This document shows, piece by piece, positions 35,581 to 43,980 of a DNA stretch of 64,000 nt. The DNA is from an uncultured Bacteroidia bacterium (lineage in GTDB: Bacteria; Bacteroidota; Bacteroidia; Bacteroidales; UBA932). The notes below the pieces were generated by a model that was not told the origin of the DNA, searched no databases, and worked only from the letters and a program-made list of their open reading frames with translations. The position numbers were made by a program, and so were the translations under genes. The first letter of the stretch is position 1, and each line of letters begins with the position of its first letter. The stretch lies in contig CACXMA010000003.1 in the NCBI GenBank assembly GCA_902768665.1, forward strand, positions 62,001-126,000. Direction: 5' to 3'.

Positions 35581-36210
35581 ATGAAAAGATTATTTGTCGT
35601 CATTACTGCATTCGCACTTTTGTCCGCGTGTACTTCTGAGAATAATCCCGGCGACGGGGATCAGCCGGGCCATAATCAGGAACAGGGTCATGATTACACC
35701 AACACCGACCAGTTGGCCTTCGTGGACATGGGCACGAATGTCCTGTGGGCCACAATAAATGTCGGTGCATTACATTCCACCGAATTTGGCTCATATCTGG
35801 AGTGGAGCCCACTCACCGCTTCCTACGGAGATGAGTTTTCCAATTGCCGCCTGCCCACCTGGGCCGAATACGAAGAACTGGTTTCCGTCAAGACAAGCGA
35901 CGGGAAATACACGAGCGGTCCCTGCCGGGCCACCTGGGGCAAGGTGAATGGTGTGTACGGTATAACCTATACTAACAAGAAGACGGGGAACGCCATCTTC
36001 ATGCCTGCGGCGGGACAATACTCTCAGGGCTTACCTTATTTCGTAGGGCAGAGGGTGTATAACTGGACATTTGACTCCAAGGAAGAATGGGATGGATTGC
36101 GAGCCACCGCGACAGAGTTTCAGTCAGGGACATCCCCAAGCGCCGGAGCGCACGTGGAAGAATCTGTCGCCATTGACCGCTGCACCGTACGCCTGGTGAA
36201 GGAAAAATAA
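35581..36210 (+). CDS. Lipoprotein with a fibrobacter-succinogenes-major-paralogue-like domain
   Basis: 209 residues from ATG 35581. The lipobox LLSAC anchors it. A Gly/Asp/Gln linker is followed by FVDMGTNVLWATINVGAL, FGSYLEWSP, CRLPTWAEYEELVS, NKKTGNAIFMPAAGQYSQG and VRLVKEK. These are the hallmark phrases of the FISUMP-type domain common in surface lipoproteins of Bacteroidota. Function unknown, likely surface-exposed. It stands alone, between repeats. Confidence 0.75.
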   Translation: MKRLFVVITAFALLSACTSENNPGDGDQPGHNQEQGHDYTNTDQLAFVDMGTNVLWATINVGALHSTEFGSYLEWSPLTASYGDEFSNCRLPTWAEYEELVSVKTSDGKYTSGPCRATWGKVNGVYGITYTNKKTGNAIFMPAAGQYSQGLPYFVGQRVYNWTFDSKEEWDGLRATATEFQSGTSPSAGAHVEESVAIDRCTVRLVKEK

Positions 36211-36257
36211 AGTCATGACGCGTCTGCATCAGAGATAAGAGAGTTGCGGGGCTTGTC

Positions 36258-36276
36258 GGGCGGATGGGGAGAGGGC
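36258..36276 (+). repeat. GC-rich dispersed repeat, copy 2 (partial)
   Basis: GGGCGGATGGGGAGAGGGC shares the core of copies 1 and 3 but lacks the GCGAGATTCCGGCG half. It lies between the lipoprotein and BRO-N genes. Nearby, GTGCGAT/ATCGCAC (36353-36359, 36374-36380) forms an imperfect stem just past the BRO-N stop. Confidence 0.55.
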
Positions 36277-36399
36277 TGGTAGAGCCACATATTACACCGC
36301 GTATTGTGAATCCAATCGTTTTTTGTCGAAACGAATCGCTCTTTCTATCATAGTGCGATGAAATCGACCTTTTATCGCACCACCCTACTATGTCGAGGA

Positions 36400-37260
36400 T
36401 TATTGATTGTCAATCTCAGGGCGTCCTGTTTCCAATGCGGCTTTATCCTTGGCGTTGAGTGAAGAGACTACGCTGGTACCCACACGCTTTTCGATATTCT
36501 CGCGGGCTTCTCCAGCAATCGACCCACCTTCTCTGGCGATGCTTTTGCTTTGACTGAAAGTGGTGGGTTGTTTTGCTTGGGAGATGGCTTTTGTTGATAC
36601 TTCTGCAAGCATATTCAAGACCAGCTCGATATCGGTCATGTTGTCTCTCAGATTCTCCTTTTTTAGCCCCTTGAGGTCTTTATACTCCCGAACGGTAAGT
36701 CCACTCCAAGCCTTGGTAAGCTCGTTTGTGAGAATGGCATAATCTTTCTCCTTTTGAACACCTCTTGCTTTCCATTCATCCGTTAGCTCCTTGCGCATCT
36801 TGATAGATTGGAGCCGCTGGTTGATCCAACCTTCCGAATAACCCTTTATCCGGTAATAATCCGCACCCCTTAAGATAGCGAGCTCCGGGTCTTGGATTTC
36901 GTCAATCCGCTCACTGGCGACACGGGCCATCCATTGCTTGAAGGGTTCCGCTTTTTCGGACGGAACGGACTGAATGATGCGGAAAATCGTTTGAGTATCA
37001 GCGATATCCGTTTGTCTAAACTTTCCGTCCGCAGCTCTTAATCTTAACTGCTTACAAGTTGTAAGCAATTCATCAGCTCCTTCTTTTTTGAGTCGGTTCT
37101 TTAATACCGCCCAATACGTGCTGGCTCTTTTGGGAGTCGGCTGTTCAGTTAGGGCGCCGACGACATCGACAACGGAGAAATACCATTTCTCCTCATCTTC
37201 CTGCCACGATACACGAATCTTCCATTCCCCAAAGGCTCTGACTATGTCGTTCTGTCCCAT
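36400..37260 (-). CDS. BRO-N (phage antirepressor-like) domain protein
   Basis: 286 residues from the ATG at 37258-37260 ([20 protein letters not shown]); upstream in-frame codons are not needed. The BRO-N core is [63 protein letters not shown]. The C-terminal part ([69 protein letters not shown]) matches the long Bacteroidota form often found near prophage or mobile DNA. Probably DNA-binding and regulatory. The gene is lower in GC than its surroundings and lies among repeats. Confidence 0.85.
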   Translation of the reverse strand: MGQNDIVRAFGEWKIRVSWQEDEEKWYFSVVDVVGALTEQPTPKRASTYWAVLKNRLKKEGADELLTTCKQLRLRAADGKFRQTDIADTQTIFRIIQSVPSEKAEPFKQWMARVASERIDEIQDPELAILRGADYYRIKGYSEGWINQRLQSIKMRKELTDEWKARGVQKEKDYAILTNELTKAWSGLTVREYKDLKGLKKENLRDNMTDIELVLNMLAEVSTKAISQAKQPTTFSQSKSIAREGGSIAGEARENIEKRVGTSVVSSLNAKDKAALETGRPEIDNQ

Positions 37261-37394
37261 AATAAACGTTTTTACGAAGATACGAATTCCGTCGTGAAAC
37301 GTCAAATAAAAAATTGGCTTCTCTCGGTGGCAGACCCCGGCCGAATACTTCCGCGAGCACCCCGAAGCCCGCTAGCCCGACTGGCGCTACTCCT

Positions 37395-37419
37395 GTCATG
37401 CCCGACCCGATCGGGCATC
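37395..37419. repeat. Palindromic dispersed element, intergenic copy
   Basis: 25 nt with arms TGCCCGA/TCGGGCA around CCCGA. Identical at 23 of 25 positions to the reverse complement of 8282-8306 inside mfd. Confidence 0.6.
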
Positions 37420-37453
37420 TCGCATGCGGCCGGGAATGGCAACCAGTGGATGA

Positions 37454-37615
37454 ATGCCCGTGGCTGGTGCGCTTTCATTATCCCTGGGCATTGAGATAAT
37501 CTCTACGCCTCGAAACGTCTCTTATGAAGACTGCGCCATCCTGTCCCAGAAGCCGTATGTGGCCGAAGAAAGCGAGGCGCCGAGGGATATGCTGATGGGA
37601 CTTGGGATGATTTAA
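37454..37615 (+). pseudogene. 53-codon reading frame, possible remnant of a gene's 3' end
   Basis: ATG 37454 to TAA 37613. The text (LSLGIEIISTPRNVSYEDCA then ILSQKPYVAEESEAPRDMLM) looks like genuine protein, unlike the surrounding repeats. No promoter box or ribosome-binding site is evident. I cannot assign a family; it may be a truncated C-terminus left by rearrangement at this repeat-rich site. Confidence 0.25.
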
Positions 37616-37665
37616 AACGCACTTTTATCGTATGGCGAAAAACGTGCGGTAAGCTCTTTTGTAAG

Positions 37666-37751
37666 TGCGGAGATGGGCCAAAAACGGGGACATCTCCGCA
37701 GATTTCGGGCTTATATTGCGGAGATGGGCCAAAGATGGGGACATCTCCGCA
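37666..37751. repeat. Two tandem palindromic repeats (35 nt each)
   Basis: Units 37666-37700 and 37717-37751 each have a perfect 10-bp stem TGCGGAGATG/CATCTCCGCA around a 15-nt G-rich loop, and are separated by 16 nt. The two units differ at only two or three loop positions. Stem conservation with loop change is what a structured or protein-binding repeat would show. Confidence 0.8.
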
Positions 37752-37805
37752 GGTGGTGGGGGAAGGAGGACGGTGGAGGGCACAGGGAGGATAGTGGAGA
37801 GAGCA

Positions 37806-37838
37806 GGGCGGATGGGGAGAAAGGGCGAGATTCCGGCG
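37806..37838 (+). repeat. GC-rich dispersed repeat, copy 3
   Basis: GGGCGGATGGGG, then AGAAAGGGCGAGATTCCGGCG; 30 of 33 identical to copy 1. Its end merges with an 8-bp CGGCGGCC/GGCCGCCG hairpin (37834-37853). Confidence 0.7.
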
Positions 37839-37889
37839 GCCGGGGGGCCGCCGCTATCTCTTTCCGCCCGGAGGGGTCCTGCAAAGCAT

Positions 37890-38007
37890 AGAATGGCATG
37901 TCCCTGCGGGACAAAGTGCTTTTTCGCTGTCAGACCCTTACGAAAGCAAGCTTTCGACGGGCCCGCCAACAAAAAAGCACCGCAGCTGCGCTGCGATGCC
38001 ATTCTTT
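37890..38007. ncRNA. Candidate cloverleaf-like structured element beside tRNA-Ser
   Basis: An outer 10-bp stem AGAATGGCAT/ATGCCATTCT (37890-37899 with 37998-38007) encloses three arms. Arm 1 is GTCCC-TGC-GGGAC (37900-37912). Arm 2 is a 9-bp stem GTGCTTTTT/AAAAAGCAC (37916-37924 with 37972-37980), itself containing CGAAAGC-AA-GCTTTCG (37941-37956). Arm 3 is CGCAGC-TGC-GCTGCG (37983-37997 region). A run of T follows on the plus strand. All stems are exact. Expression and strand are unknown; it could be a repeat element rather than an RNA gene. Confidence 0.4.
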
Positions 38008-38013
38008 TTTGCG

Positions 38014-38101
38014 GAGAGGACGAGATTCGAACTCGTGGTACACGGATAGCGTACGGCAGTTTAGCAAACTGCTGGTTTCAGCCACTCACCCACCTCTCCT
38101 G
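38014..38101 (-). tRNA. tRNA-Ser (anticodon GCT)
   Basis: 88 nt on the minus strand. Acceptor GGAGAGG/CCTCTCC with discriminator G; anticodon arm GCAGT-TTGCTAA-ACTGC gives GCT, reading AGC/AGU. It has the long variable arm of serine tRNAs and T-arm ACGAG-TTCGAAT-CTCGT. No 3' CCA is encoded. The 3' end (27 nt including CAAAA flank) recurs in inverted orientation at 48193-48219. Confidence 0.97.
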
Positions 38102-38223
38102 AGGTTTCGTCTGAAACTTCCGCATAAAAGCGGACTGCAAAGTTAGGAAAAAATCGGGAAACTCCAATCGTTTCCGGTTTTTCTTTTATCGATTTCTCCG
38201 CAATTTGCTGGGAATGGAGGGAT

Positions 38224-39066
38224 TTATTCAATGGTAACTTCGTAAAAAGTGGCCCCGTAGCCGCCCCAGAATCCGAGGGCGCCGTGCATGTTCGTCGCGG
38301 CGTTTTCGCTGACGGGGAAGAAGGGATTGCGCGAGAGGGCCGTCAGGTCGTCATAGCTCTTCCAGTAGGCATAGCCCTGCGCATCGACCGTGCAGAACTT
38401 GACGGCGACCTTCTCCCCTTTCAGGAAAAGGGGCTGGCGGTATTTCTGGAGCAGCCCCCATCCCCGCGCGACCGGCACGGTGACGTCGCTTCCGTCCAGG
38501 AAGGCATCGTCGACCAGCCCGAGGAAGGATGAGTTCCAGGCGGTATTGCGCCCCTCCACCTTCGTGAAGAACTTGTAATAGTCCCGGGTCGCAGGATTGT
38601 CCCGGAAATGGGCGGTCAGCTTATAGAGCGAGTCCGTGCGTTCGGAAACCTCTACCTCGAAACGGTCGATGGCGGCCGGCTCGGGGATGGTCGTTTCCGC
38701 CCAGGCGTTGATGCCCGGATAATCCACTTCCAGCCGGTAGCGCTTGCCCGCTTCGCCGACCATCTCGTCGGTCGTATAGATGTAGGGAGGGTAGTAATTG
38801 TCGTCGCGCTTTCCGTGTAGTTCGACCGTCCGGCTGCCGTCGGAGACCCTTACCCGCGCATACGTCACGACCTTGGACATCAACGACGCCTCGTCATGGA
38901 GCGTTTCGCTCGGGGCGGCCGTCCGGCTCACCAGCACGACAGGCGCGCCGCCGGCATCGATCCATCCGTCCACCACCAGCGGCGTGTAATCCACCTCCGG
39001 CTCCGTCTTCGTGCAGGAAACCGCCGCGGCCGCAACGGCCATTATGAGAAGAAAGCGTAGGCGCAT
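38224..39066 (-). CDS. DUF4249 lipoprotein partner of the TonB receptor
   Basis: 280 residues from the ATG at 39064-39066; the open frame upstream is a shadow of the receptor gene. Lipobox AAAVSC with Cys about 18. Beta-rich DUF4249 features include YTPLVVDGWIDAGGAPVVLV, ARVRVSDGSRTVELHG, GEAGKRYRLEVDYPG, WAETTIPEP and AHFRDNPATRDYYKFF. DUF4249 lipoproteins are nearly always paired with plug-only TonB receptors and are thought to act in substrate capture. It lies 4 nt after the receptor gene and is the last gene of the cluster. Confidence 0.85.
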   Translation of the reverse strand: MRLRFLLIMAVAAAAVSCTKTEPEVDYTPLVVDGWIDAGGAPVVLVSRTAAPSETLHDEASLMSKVVTYARVRVSDGSRTVELHGKRDDNYYPPYIYTTDEMVGEAGKRYRLEVDYPGINAWAETTIPEPAAIDRFEVEVSERTDSLYKLTAHFRDNPATRDYYKFFTKVEGRNTAWNSSFLGLVDDAFLDGSDVTVPVARGWGLLQKYRQPLFLKGEKVAVKFCTVDAQGYAYWKSYDDLTALSRNPFFPVSENAATNMHGALGFWGGYGATFYEVTIE

Positions 39067-39070
39067 GGGG

Positions 39071-41071
39071 TCAGAATCGGTGGAAATAGCCGATGGACGG
39101 CAGGAACATGATCTTATAATAAATGGAGCGGTAGCGGAAGCGATGGTCCTCCTCGAGCAGGATGCGGTAGAAGATGTCGTTCCGCCGGCCAAGGGCGTTG
39201 TAGAGCGAGAAGTTCAGGCCGTTCTCGCGGCCGTCAGGGTGGCGGCGGAAATAATAATTGGCGCTGACATCCAGGCGGACGTAGGGCCGGAGCCGTGCGC
39301 CGTTATGCTCGCCGAAATTGCACAGCAGCTGGTTCTGGGCGACGTAAAGGGACTTCACGGCGGTGAAGGGCGTACCGTCGGCCGCGACGAAGGAGCCGCT
39401 GAGCTGCCACTTGCGGGCCGTCCAGGAGAGCATCAGATTGAACTCCTGCCGCCGTTCGTGGTTCGAAGGATAGACGTCCGGATAATCCGGATTGTCGAAC
39501 CGGCGCAGCGAGCGGCCGATCGTATAGGCGGCCCATCCCGTCAGGCGTCCGGACTGCTTGCGCAGGAACAGGCTGGCGCCGAAACTGCGGCCGTCGCCTT
39601 TGAGCAGGGCATTTTCCAGGGCATACGGCTCCCTCACGAAATCCAGGATGCTGCCCTTGTACTCCAGCTGGTTCGAGAGTTCGCGCCAGAAAACTTCCGC
39701 GCTGAAGCGCCAGGCACCGCCGTCGATGTCGTAATCATACGCCAGGTGGCCGAAGAGCGAGGACTGCGGCTTCCCGTATTCTCCGGCCATGAGCCAGAAC
39801 TCATAGGGAAGGGCGATGCTGCTCAGGCCCGTCTGGAAGAGGAACTGGCGGGCGATGCCCACGGTGCCGGAAAGCTGTCCGGGACCGAGCCGGACCGAGC
39901 CGTCCACCTCCGGACTCAGGTAGGGGTGCAGTTTCGCGCCGTCATGCCAGAGCTGGCCTTTGAGCGAGGCGGACAGGGCCCAGACCGGCGTACGGACGAG
40001 CTCGTAGCGCCCGAGCAGCGACAGTTCGACGCCCTGCTGGAGCTGATCGGGCGAGACCTGGTGGAAGGAACCGCCTTCGGCATGGACATGCTGCGGATGG
40101 ATCCGATGGCAGGCCAGTTCGGCGACCGCCCCGAGCCTTCCCCGCCGGTAATCCGCCCGGTAGGCCGTCGTGGCGATGGAAGAGGGCATCGTGATGTCGA
40201 AAAAGTCGTGGCGGATGTCCATCCCGAGCCCGAAGCGGGTGTGGTAGAGCGTCTGTTTCAGCTGCCAGGCCCCGCCCCGGCGGATCCAGTGGACGGCGCC
40301 AGCCCCATTGTGCCAGTCGAGATCGATGTCCATGCCGTTTTCGTAGCTGCCGTAGCCGAGATTGTCCATGCCGGCGTAGGCGTCGACCCATATCAGGTCC
40401 CGCGCCGTCGGTTTCCAGAGGAAGGTCAGGTTGGCGTCGCCGAAGCCATAGGAGAAAACGTTGTCGTCCAACTGGAGAAAACTGCCGTACAGGCCGTTGA
40501 TATAGGATTTCCGGGCGGACAGAAAGACGGCCGCCGAAGAGCCGAGCGGGATGGATAGGGTCCCTTCGCTCGAGATCAAACCCATGGAAACAGATCCGGA
40601 AAAACGCTCGGGGCAGGTCTGCGGAAGCTTCATTTCGACGGTGCCGCCGAGGCGGTTGGCTTCGCGGCTGCCGCTGCTGTACTCCATCGCGCCGTAGTGG
40701 GACGGAATGAAAACGGAAAAGAGGCCGAGCAGATGGGACGCGCCGTAGATCGGGACGCCCTCGACGGAGATGAGCGTGTGCTGGTGTTCGGTTCCCTGGA
40801 CGTGGATGCCGGCATCGAGCTCCGAGCCGGTCACGACACCGGGCAGCATCCTGACGAATCGGAGCGGGTCGGCATTGCCGAGCAGGGACGGCGCCCGGTA
40901 GAGCAGGTCGGTCCGGACATGGCTTTCCACGCCCGGCCCCGGAATGACGAGGGAATTGTTCCGGCTGGCGCTCACGACGACACTGTCCAGCTTCTCCAGG
41001 TCCTGGCCCGAAACGGCGACCGGGATCAGCGCGGCGACAAGGAGCCAGATATGCCGGAACGCTTTACGCAT
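39071..41071 (-). CDS. TonB-dependent receptor (plug plus barrel, without CarboxypepD domain)
   Basis: 666 residues from the ATG at 41069-41071, which overlaps the upstream lipoprotein stop by 8 nt (a TTG two codons earlier is less likely). After the signal peptide come LDSVVVSASRNN and the plug (LLYRAPSLLGNADPLRFVRMLPGV, LDAGIHVQGTEHQHTLISVEGV, YGASHLLGLFSVFIPSHYGAMEY). The barrel strands end in the terminal F (GYFHRF). It lacks the N-terminal carboxypeptidase-like domain that many TonB receptors in this phylum carry. With DUF4249 downstream and hydrolase lipoproteins upstream it probably imports a released small molecule. Confidence 0.92.
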   Translation of the reverse strand: MRKAFRHIWLLVAALIPVAVSGQDLEKLDSVVVSASRNNSLVIPGPGVESHVRTDLLYRAPSLLGNADPLRFVRMLPGVVTGSELDAGIHVQGTEHQHTLISVEGVPIYGASHLLGLFSVFIPSHYGAMEYSSGSREANRLGGTVEMKLPQTCPERFSGSVSMGLISSEGTLSIPLGSSAAVFLSARKSYINGLYGSFLQLDDNVFSYGFGDANLTFLWKPTARDLIWVDAYAGMDNLGYGSYENGMDIDLDWHNGAGAVHWIRRGGAWQLKQTLYHTRFGLGMDIRHDFFDITMPSSIATTAYRADYRRGRLGAVAELACHRIHPQHVHAEGGSFHQVSPDQLQQGVELSLLGRYELVRTPVWALSASLKGQLWHDGAKLHPYLSPEVDGSVRLGPGQLSGTVGIARQFLFQTGLSSIALPYEFWLMAGEYGKPQSSLFGHLAYDYDIDGGAWRFSAEVFWRELSNQLEYKGSILDFVREPYALENALLKGDGRSFGASLFLRKQSGRLTGWAAYTIGRSLRRFDNPDYPDVYPSNHERRQEFNLMLSWTARKWQLSGSFVAADGTPFTAVKSLYVAQNQLLCNFGEHNGARLRPYVRLDVSANYYFRRHPDGRENGLNFSLYNALGRRNDIFYRILLEEDHRFRYRSIYYKIMFLPSIGYFHRF

Positions 41072-41621
41072 GCTCAAGGGAGGTTATGAGGTCCAGGAGC
41101 TGCTGCCGGTACGGCCGGAAATCGTCGCTTTCGAAGAAATGGCGGACGCCGATGACCGAGCCGTTCCGGAAACGGAAGGTGAGCTCGTAGGCAAGGAATT
41201 CGCCGAAATGATCCCGGAGGCGCCTTACCTGGAGGGAAAGGGTCGCCGCCGGAGAGGTCGTCTGTCCGTCGTAATACATCCCGACATGGATGCAGGCGGC
41301 CGCATCGTCCAGCAGGCTGCGATACTGCTCTTCCGGCAGGGTGCCGTCCAGCTTCTCCGCCCGGGAAAGGAAGGCGGCGAGCTCCATCTCGCCAAGGAAG
41401 CGGACCTGGCCGCCCCGGTCGAGGCAGAAGTCGATTTCCAGCGTTTCCTCCCCCGAGTCGATCGCATCGGCAAGATCGGTCGGGAAATCCTCCGAAAGAC
41501 CGGATGCCAGGGCGGCCGCGACCTTCTGGCGCTGGATCCGGAAATAGTCCGTCTCCGACATCTCCTTCCGGCAGGAAGGGAGAAGCAGGAGCAGCAGCAG
41601 TATGAGGTTTCGCAGCTTCAT
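41064..41621 (-). CDS. Small lipoprotein of the TonB receptor cluster
   Basis: 185 residues. Lipobox LLLLLPSC (Cys about 17). The mature part is alpha/beta without a known motif (YFRIQRQKVAAALASGLSEDF, CIHVGMYYDGQTTSPAATLSL, FLAYELTFRFRNGSVIGVRHFF). It begins 1 nt after the stop of the alpha/beta-hydrolase gene and ends overlapping the receptor start, so expression is coupled. Function unknown; a binding or assembly role for the uptake system is an inference. Confidence 0.75.
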   Translation of the reverse strand: MKLRNLILLLLLLLPSCRKEMSETDYFRIQRQKVAAALASGLSEDFPTDLADAIDSGEETLEIDFCLDRGGQVRFLGEMELAAFLSRAEKLDGTLPEEQYRSLLDDAAACIHVGMYYDGQTTSPAATLSLQVRRLRDHFGEFLAYELTFRFRNGSVIGVRHFFESDDFRPYRQQLLDLITSLEHA

Positions 41622-41622
41622 C

Positions 41623-42819
41623 CTAGTTCAGGTACTTCAGCATCGTGATGCCCATCTCATAAGCGGTGTGATGATGCCGCCCGGTCGTCTGCCTGTACTG
41701 CACATCGACGCCGGCCTGCCGGAGCCGTTCGACCAGCCTGTCGGAGCCGGCGCAGGGAATGACCTCGTCGTCGACGGAATGGAATACCCGGACCGGATAA
41801 TCGGGCTTGAAATCCAGCGGAACAGTCTGGTCCTCCAGAGCCCGATGAAGCTTCTGCCAGTGCGCATTGTCCTCCCGGAAGAAATCGGGATTGAGATAGG
41901 CATCCAGAGAAGAGCCGTAGCGCTGCGTCAGGATATCGATCTCGATGTCGCCGTCGGCCAGCTCTTCGTAGCGCTCCCGCATCTCTCCGGAAAAGGCCTC
42001 GCGGAGGTCTATGCCGAGGTTTTCGTACCAGTTGAGGGCGTAGAGGATATTGGGAAGGATGGCATAGCCGCAGGTCCCGCGAGCGAGAATCTGATCGATC
42101 GTTTCCGCCGGTGCGTACGCGCCCGAGCCGATCCAGAGCTCCTTGACTTTCACGCCCAGTTCCGGGTGCTGCTGGTAATGCCTGGCAAGCGCGAGCGCCC
42201 CGCTGCCTCCGAGGGAGAAACCGAAGATGTAATCCTCGCCGCCCAGGCGGATATAGCGGTGATTATAAAGGAATTCGTAAGCAGCCTTGCGCATATCGGC
42301 GGCGACCCGGGCGATGTTTTCGTGCTGCAGGTAGGCGATGGGGTAGGAGTCGCTCTGGCCGCAGCCCAGCAAATCCGGAACGATCATGATATGGCCGCCG
42401 AGGCCGACCATCGCCTCCGCAACCGTCTTGTTGGCCGTACCGCAGCTTTCGCGGCACTTGTTGACGGGAAGGATCTCGATAATGCCCTGGATGTGGGTGG
42501 TTTCCGGGAAATAGACCAGTCCAGAGGCCTTTACGGGACGTCCCTGATGATCCACCGTCCGGTAGGAAATCCCATAGACGGTAAAATCCTCGGCAATCAG
42601 TCTCGCCTGCTTCACCGCATCGTCAAAGCCTTCGTAGGTGCCTGTCGTCTCGCCATAATGATGCCGCATATCCGAGAGCATCGCGTCAAAGTCGACCTTC
42701 CGCTCGAAAAGCAGGTCCTCGAATACCTCGCACGCCAGCGGTTCCGGGTCCTCATAACGGCAGGATCCGGCAAGAAGCGGCAGCAGAAGCAGCCAGGATT
42801 TCAAGTGTTTTCCTCTCAT
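41623..42819 (-). CDS. Alpha/beta-hydrolase lipoprotein (lipase/esterase-like)
   Basis: 398 residues from the ATG at 42817-42819 (MRGKHLKSWLLLLPLLAGSC, a lipobox with Cys20). The nucleophile elbow is GFSLGGSG (GxSxG). The acidic residue is likely in HSVDDEVIP and the catalytic His in TGRHHHTAYE. An oxyanion-side block IMIVPDLLGCGQSDSYP is typical. Length and layout fit secreted lipases/esterases. It starts 1 nt after the stop of the metallohydrolase gene. The outer-membrane anchor, predicted surface or periplasmic location and receptor downstream suggest it releases acyl groups or esters for uptake. Confidence 0.85.
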   Translation of the reverse strand: MRGKHLKSWLLLLPLLAGSCRYEDPEPLACEVFEDLLFERKVDFDAMLSDMRHHYGETTGTYEGFDDAVKQARLIAEDFTVYGISYRTVDHQGRPVKASGLVYFPETTHIQGIIEILPVNKCRESCGTANKTVAEAMVGLGGHIMIVPDLLGCGQSDSYPIAYLQHENIARVAADMRKAAYEFLYNHRYIRLGGEDYIFGFSLGGSGALALARHYQQHPELGVKVKELWIGSGAYAPAETIDQILARGTCGYAILPNILYALNWYENLGIDLREAFSGEMRERYEELADGDIEIDILTQRYGSSLDAYLNPDFFREDNAHWQKLHRALEDQTVPLDFKPDYPVRVFHSVDDEVIPCAGSDRLVERLRQAGVDVQYRQTTGRHHHTAYEMGITMLKYLN

Positions 42820-42820
42820 C

Positions 42821-43975
42821 TTAATTCGCGGGATGGTCATCCATTTCTCGCCACCAGGGGGCCGTCGGCAGGGATTCCGAGGCGAAGTCGACAAGGTCCC
42901 CGATCCTCGGGGTGAGGAGAAGATAGGGTTTCCCTTTCGCGCTTTCGTACAGGCGTTCCATCGGTTCGTCCCAGGGGTGTTTCGCCAGCGCATATTTGGC
43001 GTTGTGATACGGCAGGACCATCCGCGGTGCCAGCGCATCGATTTCCACCAGGAGTTCTTCCGGACGGGTATGGACCGTGTGGAACTGCTCGTTGTACTGC
43101 CCGTTTTCCATGACGGCCAGGTCGATGGGGCCGTAGTGCTCACGGATCTGCGCAAAATGCTTTCCGTAGCCGCCGTCGCCGGAGATAAAGACACGGTGGA
43201 GCCGGTCGGCGTCCCGCGTCTCGATGAGCGCCGCCATCCACAGGGTCTTGTCCTGCGTGATGAAACGGCGGCTGTTGTGGACCGTCGGGAGCGCCCGGAT
43301 GGCGACGCCCGGGGCGATATCGACCTGCTCATCCCAGTCCAGTTCCCGGATCCGGTCGGCGGGACACCCCCAGTGCTCGAGGTAGGCTCCGACCCCCAGC
43401 GGGCAGACAAACAGCCCGACCCGGTCCTTGAGGGCACGGATGGTAAAATAGTCCAGGTGGTCCCAGTGGCTGTGGGTGATCAGCAGGACATCGATATCGG
43501 GAATGTCTTCCGGCGCGAAGGCGCGTTTCGTCCCTTTGAAAGGCCGGAGCAGCATCCGCTGGGGCCAGACGTTGGTCAGGACGGGATCCACCAGGTATCG
43601 GACCCCGCCGACCTGCAGGAAAAGGGAGGCGTGGCCGAACCAGACCGCGCATTCTTTTTCCCGCCCGAGGCTGTGAAGATCCGTCTTTACGACCGGGACC
43701 GGACAGGACGGGCGGGTCCCGCCGCCCGAAAAGAGAAGGGAGACCGAATAGGAGAACCATCCCTCTTCATCCGGATTGCAGGCCTCCTGATTCCGGAATC
43801 TCCCGTCCTGCCAGTTGGGGGACTGTTCGATCCGCTGCCGGCGATCCTCGGAGAAATCGCCCCGGAAGGAACGGACCGTTCCGCACGACGGGGAAAGCAG
43901 GGCAAGAAAGAAAAGGCCGCAAGCGAAAGCAATGCGGCCGGTGCTATAAACTATTTTTACCCTGCTAAGGTACAT
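42821..43975 (-). CDS. NAPE-PLD-like metallo-beta-lactamase-fold hydrolase lipoprotein
   Basis: 384 residues. Lipobox LLSPSC (Cys about 31). The region SPNWQDGRFRNQEACNPDEEGW matches the start of N-acyl-phosphatidylethanolamine phospholipase D relatives. The metal motif is THSHWDHLDYF (HxHxDH). Further ligands are in FISGDGGYGKHFAQI and LPYHNAKYAL. The family hydrolyses phosphodiester bonds such as NAPE to give N-acylethanolamines, or other phosphoesters. It starts 5 nt after the beta-barrel gene stop and ends 1 nt before the alpha/beta-hydrolase start, so all three are co-translated. Substrate inferred by family only. Confidence 0.85.
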   Translation of the reverse strand: MYLSRVKIVYSTGRIAFACGLFFLALLSPSCGTVRSFRGDFSEDRRQRIEQSPNWQDGRFRNQEACNPDEEGWFSYSVSLLFSGGGTRPSCPVPVVKTDLHSLGREKECAVWFGHASLFLQVGGVRYLVDPVLTNVWPQRMLLRPFKGTKRAFAPEDIPDIDVLLITHSHWDHLDYFTIRALKDRVGLFVCPLGVGAYLEHWGCPADRIRELDWDEQVDIAPGVAIRALPTVHNSRRFITQDKTLWMAALIETRDADRLHRVFISGDGGYGKHFAQIREHYGPIDLAVMENGQYNEQFHTVHTRPEELLVEIDALAPRMVLPYHNAKYALAKHPWDEPMERLYESAKGKPYLLLTPRIGDLVDFASESLPTAPWWREMDDHPAN

Positions 43976-43980
43976 CGGAC

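Larger units (their letters stand above)
37261..38013. other. Repeat-rich intergenic region next to tRNA-Ser
   Basis: 753 bp without a credible full-size gene. In order it holds: a palindromic element also found inside mfd (37395-37419), a 53-codon open frame, two tandem 35-nt hairpins (37666-37751), a GC-rich dispersed repeat (37806-37838) running into an 8-bp CGGCGGCC/GGCCGCCG stem (37834-37853), and a multibranch fold (37890-38007) touching the tRNA. Longer open frames here are low-complexity translations of these repeats. Confidence 0.75.

Noticed and set aside
37666-37751. A CRISPR array
   Set aside because: Only two units, each self-complementary, with a 16-nt spacer and no cas genes in the window.
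37625-38002. A 125-codon minus-strand frame over the repeat region
   Set aside because: It translates the GC-rich dispersed repeat, the tandem hairpins and the multibranch element; no protein family and no start context.
42820-43437. A 5' extension of the alpha/beta-hydrolase gene by more than 200 codons
   Set aside because: The extra part is a Ser/Arg-rich shadow of the metallohydrolase gene; the lipoprotein signal begins at 42819.
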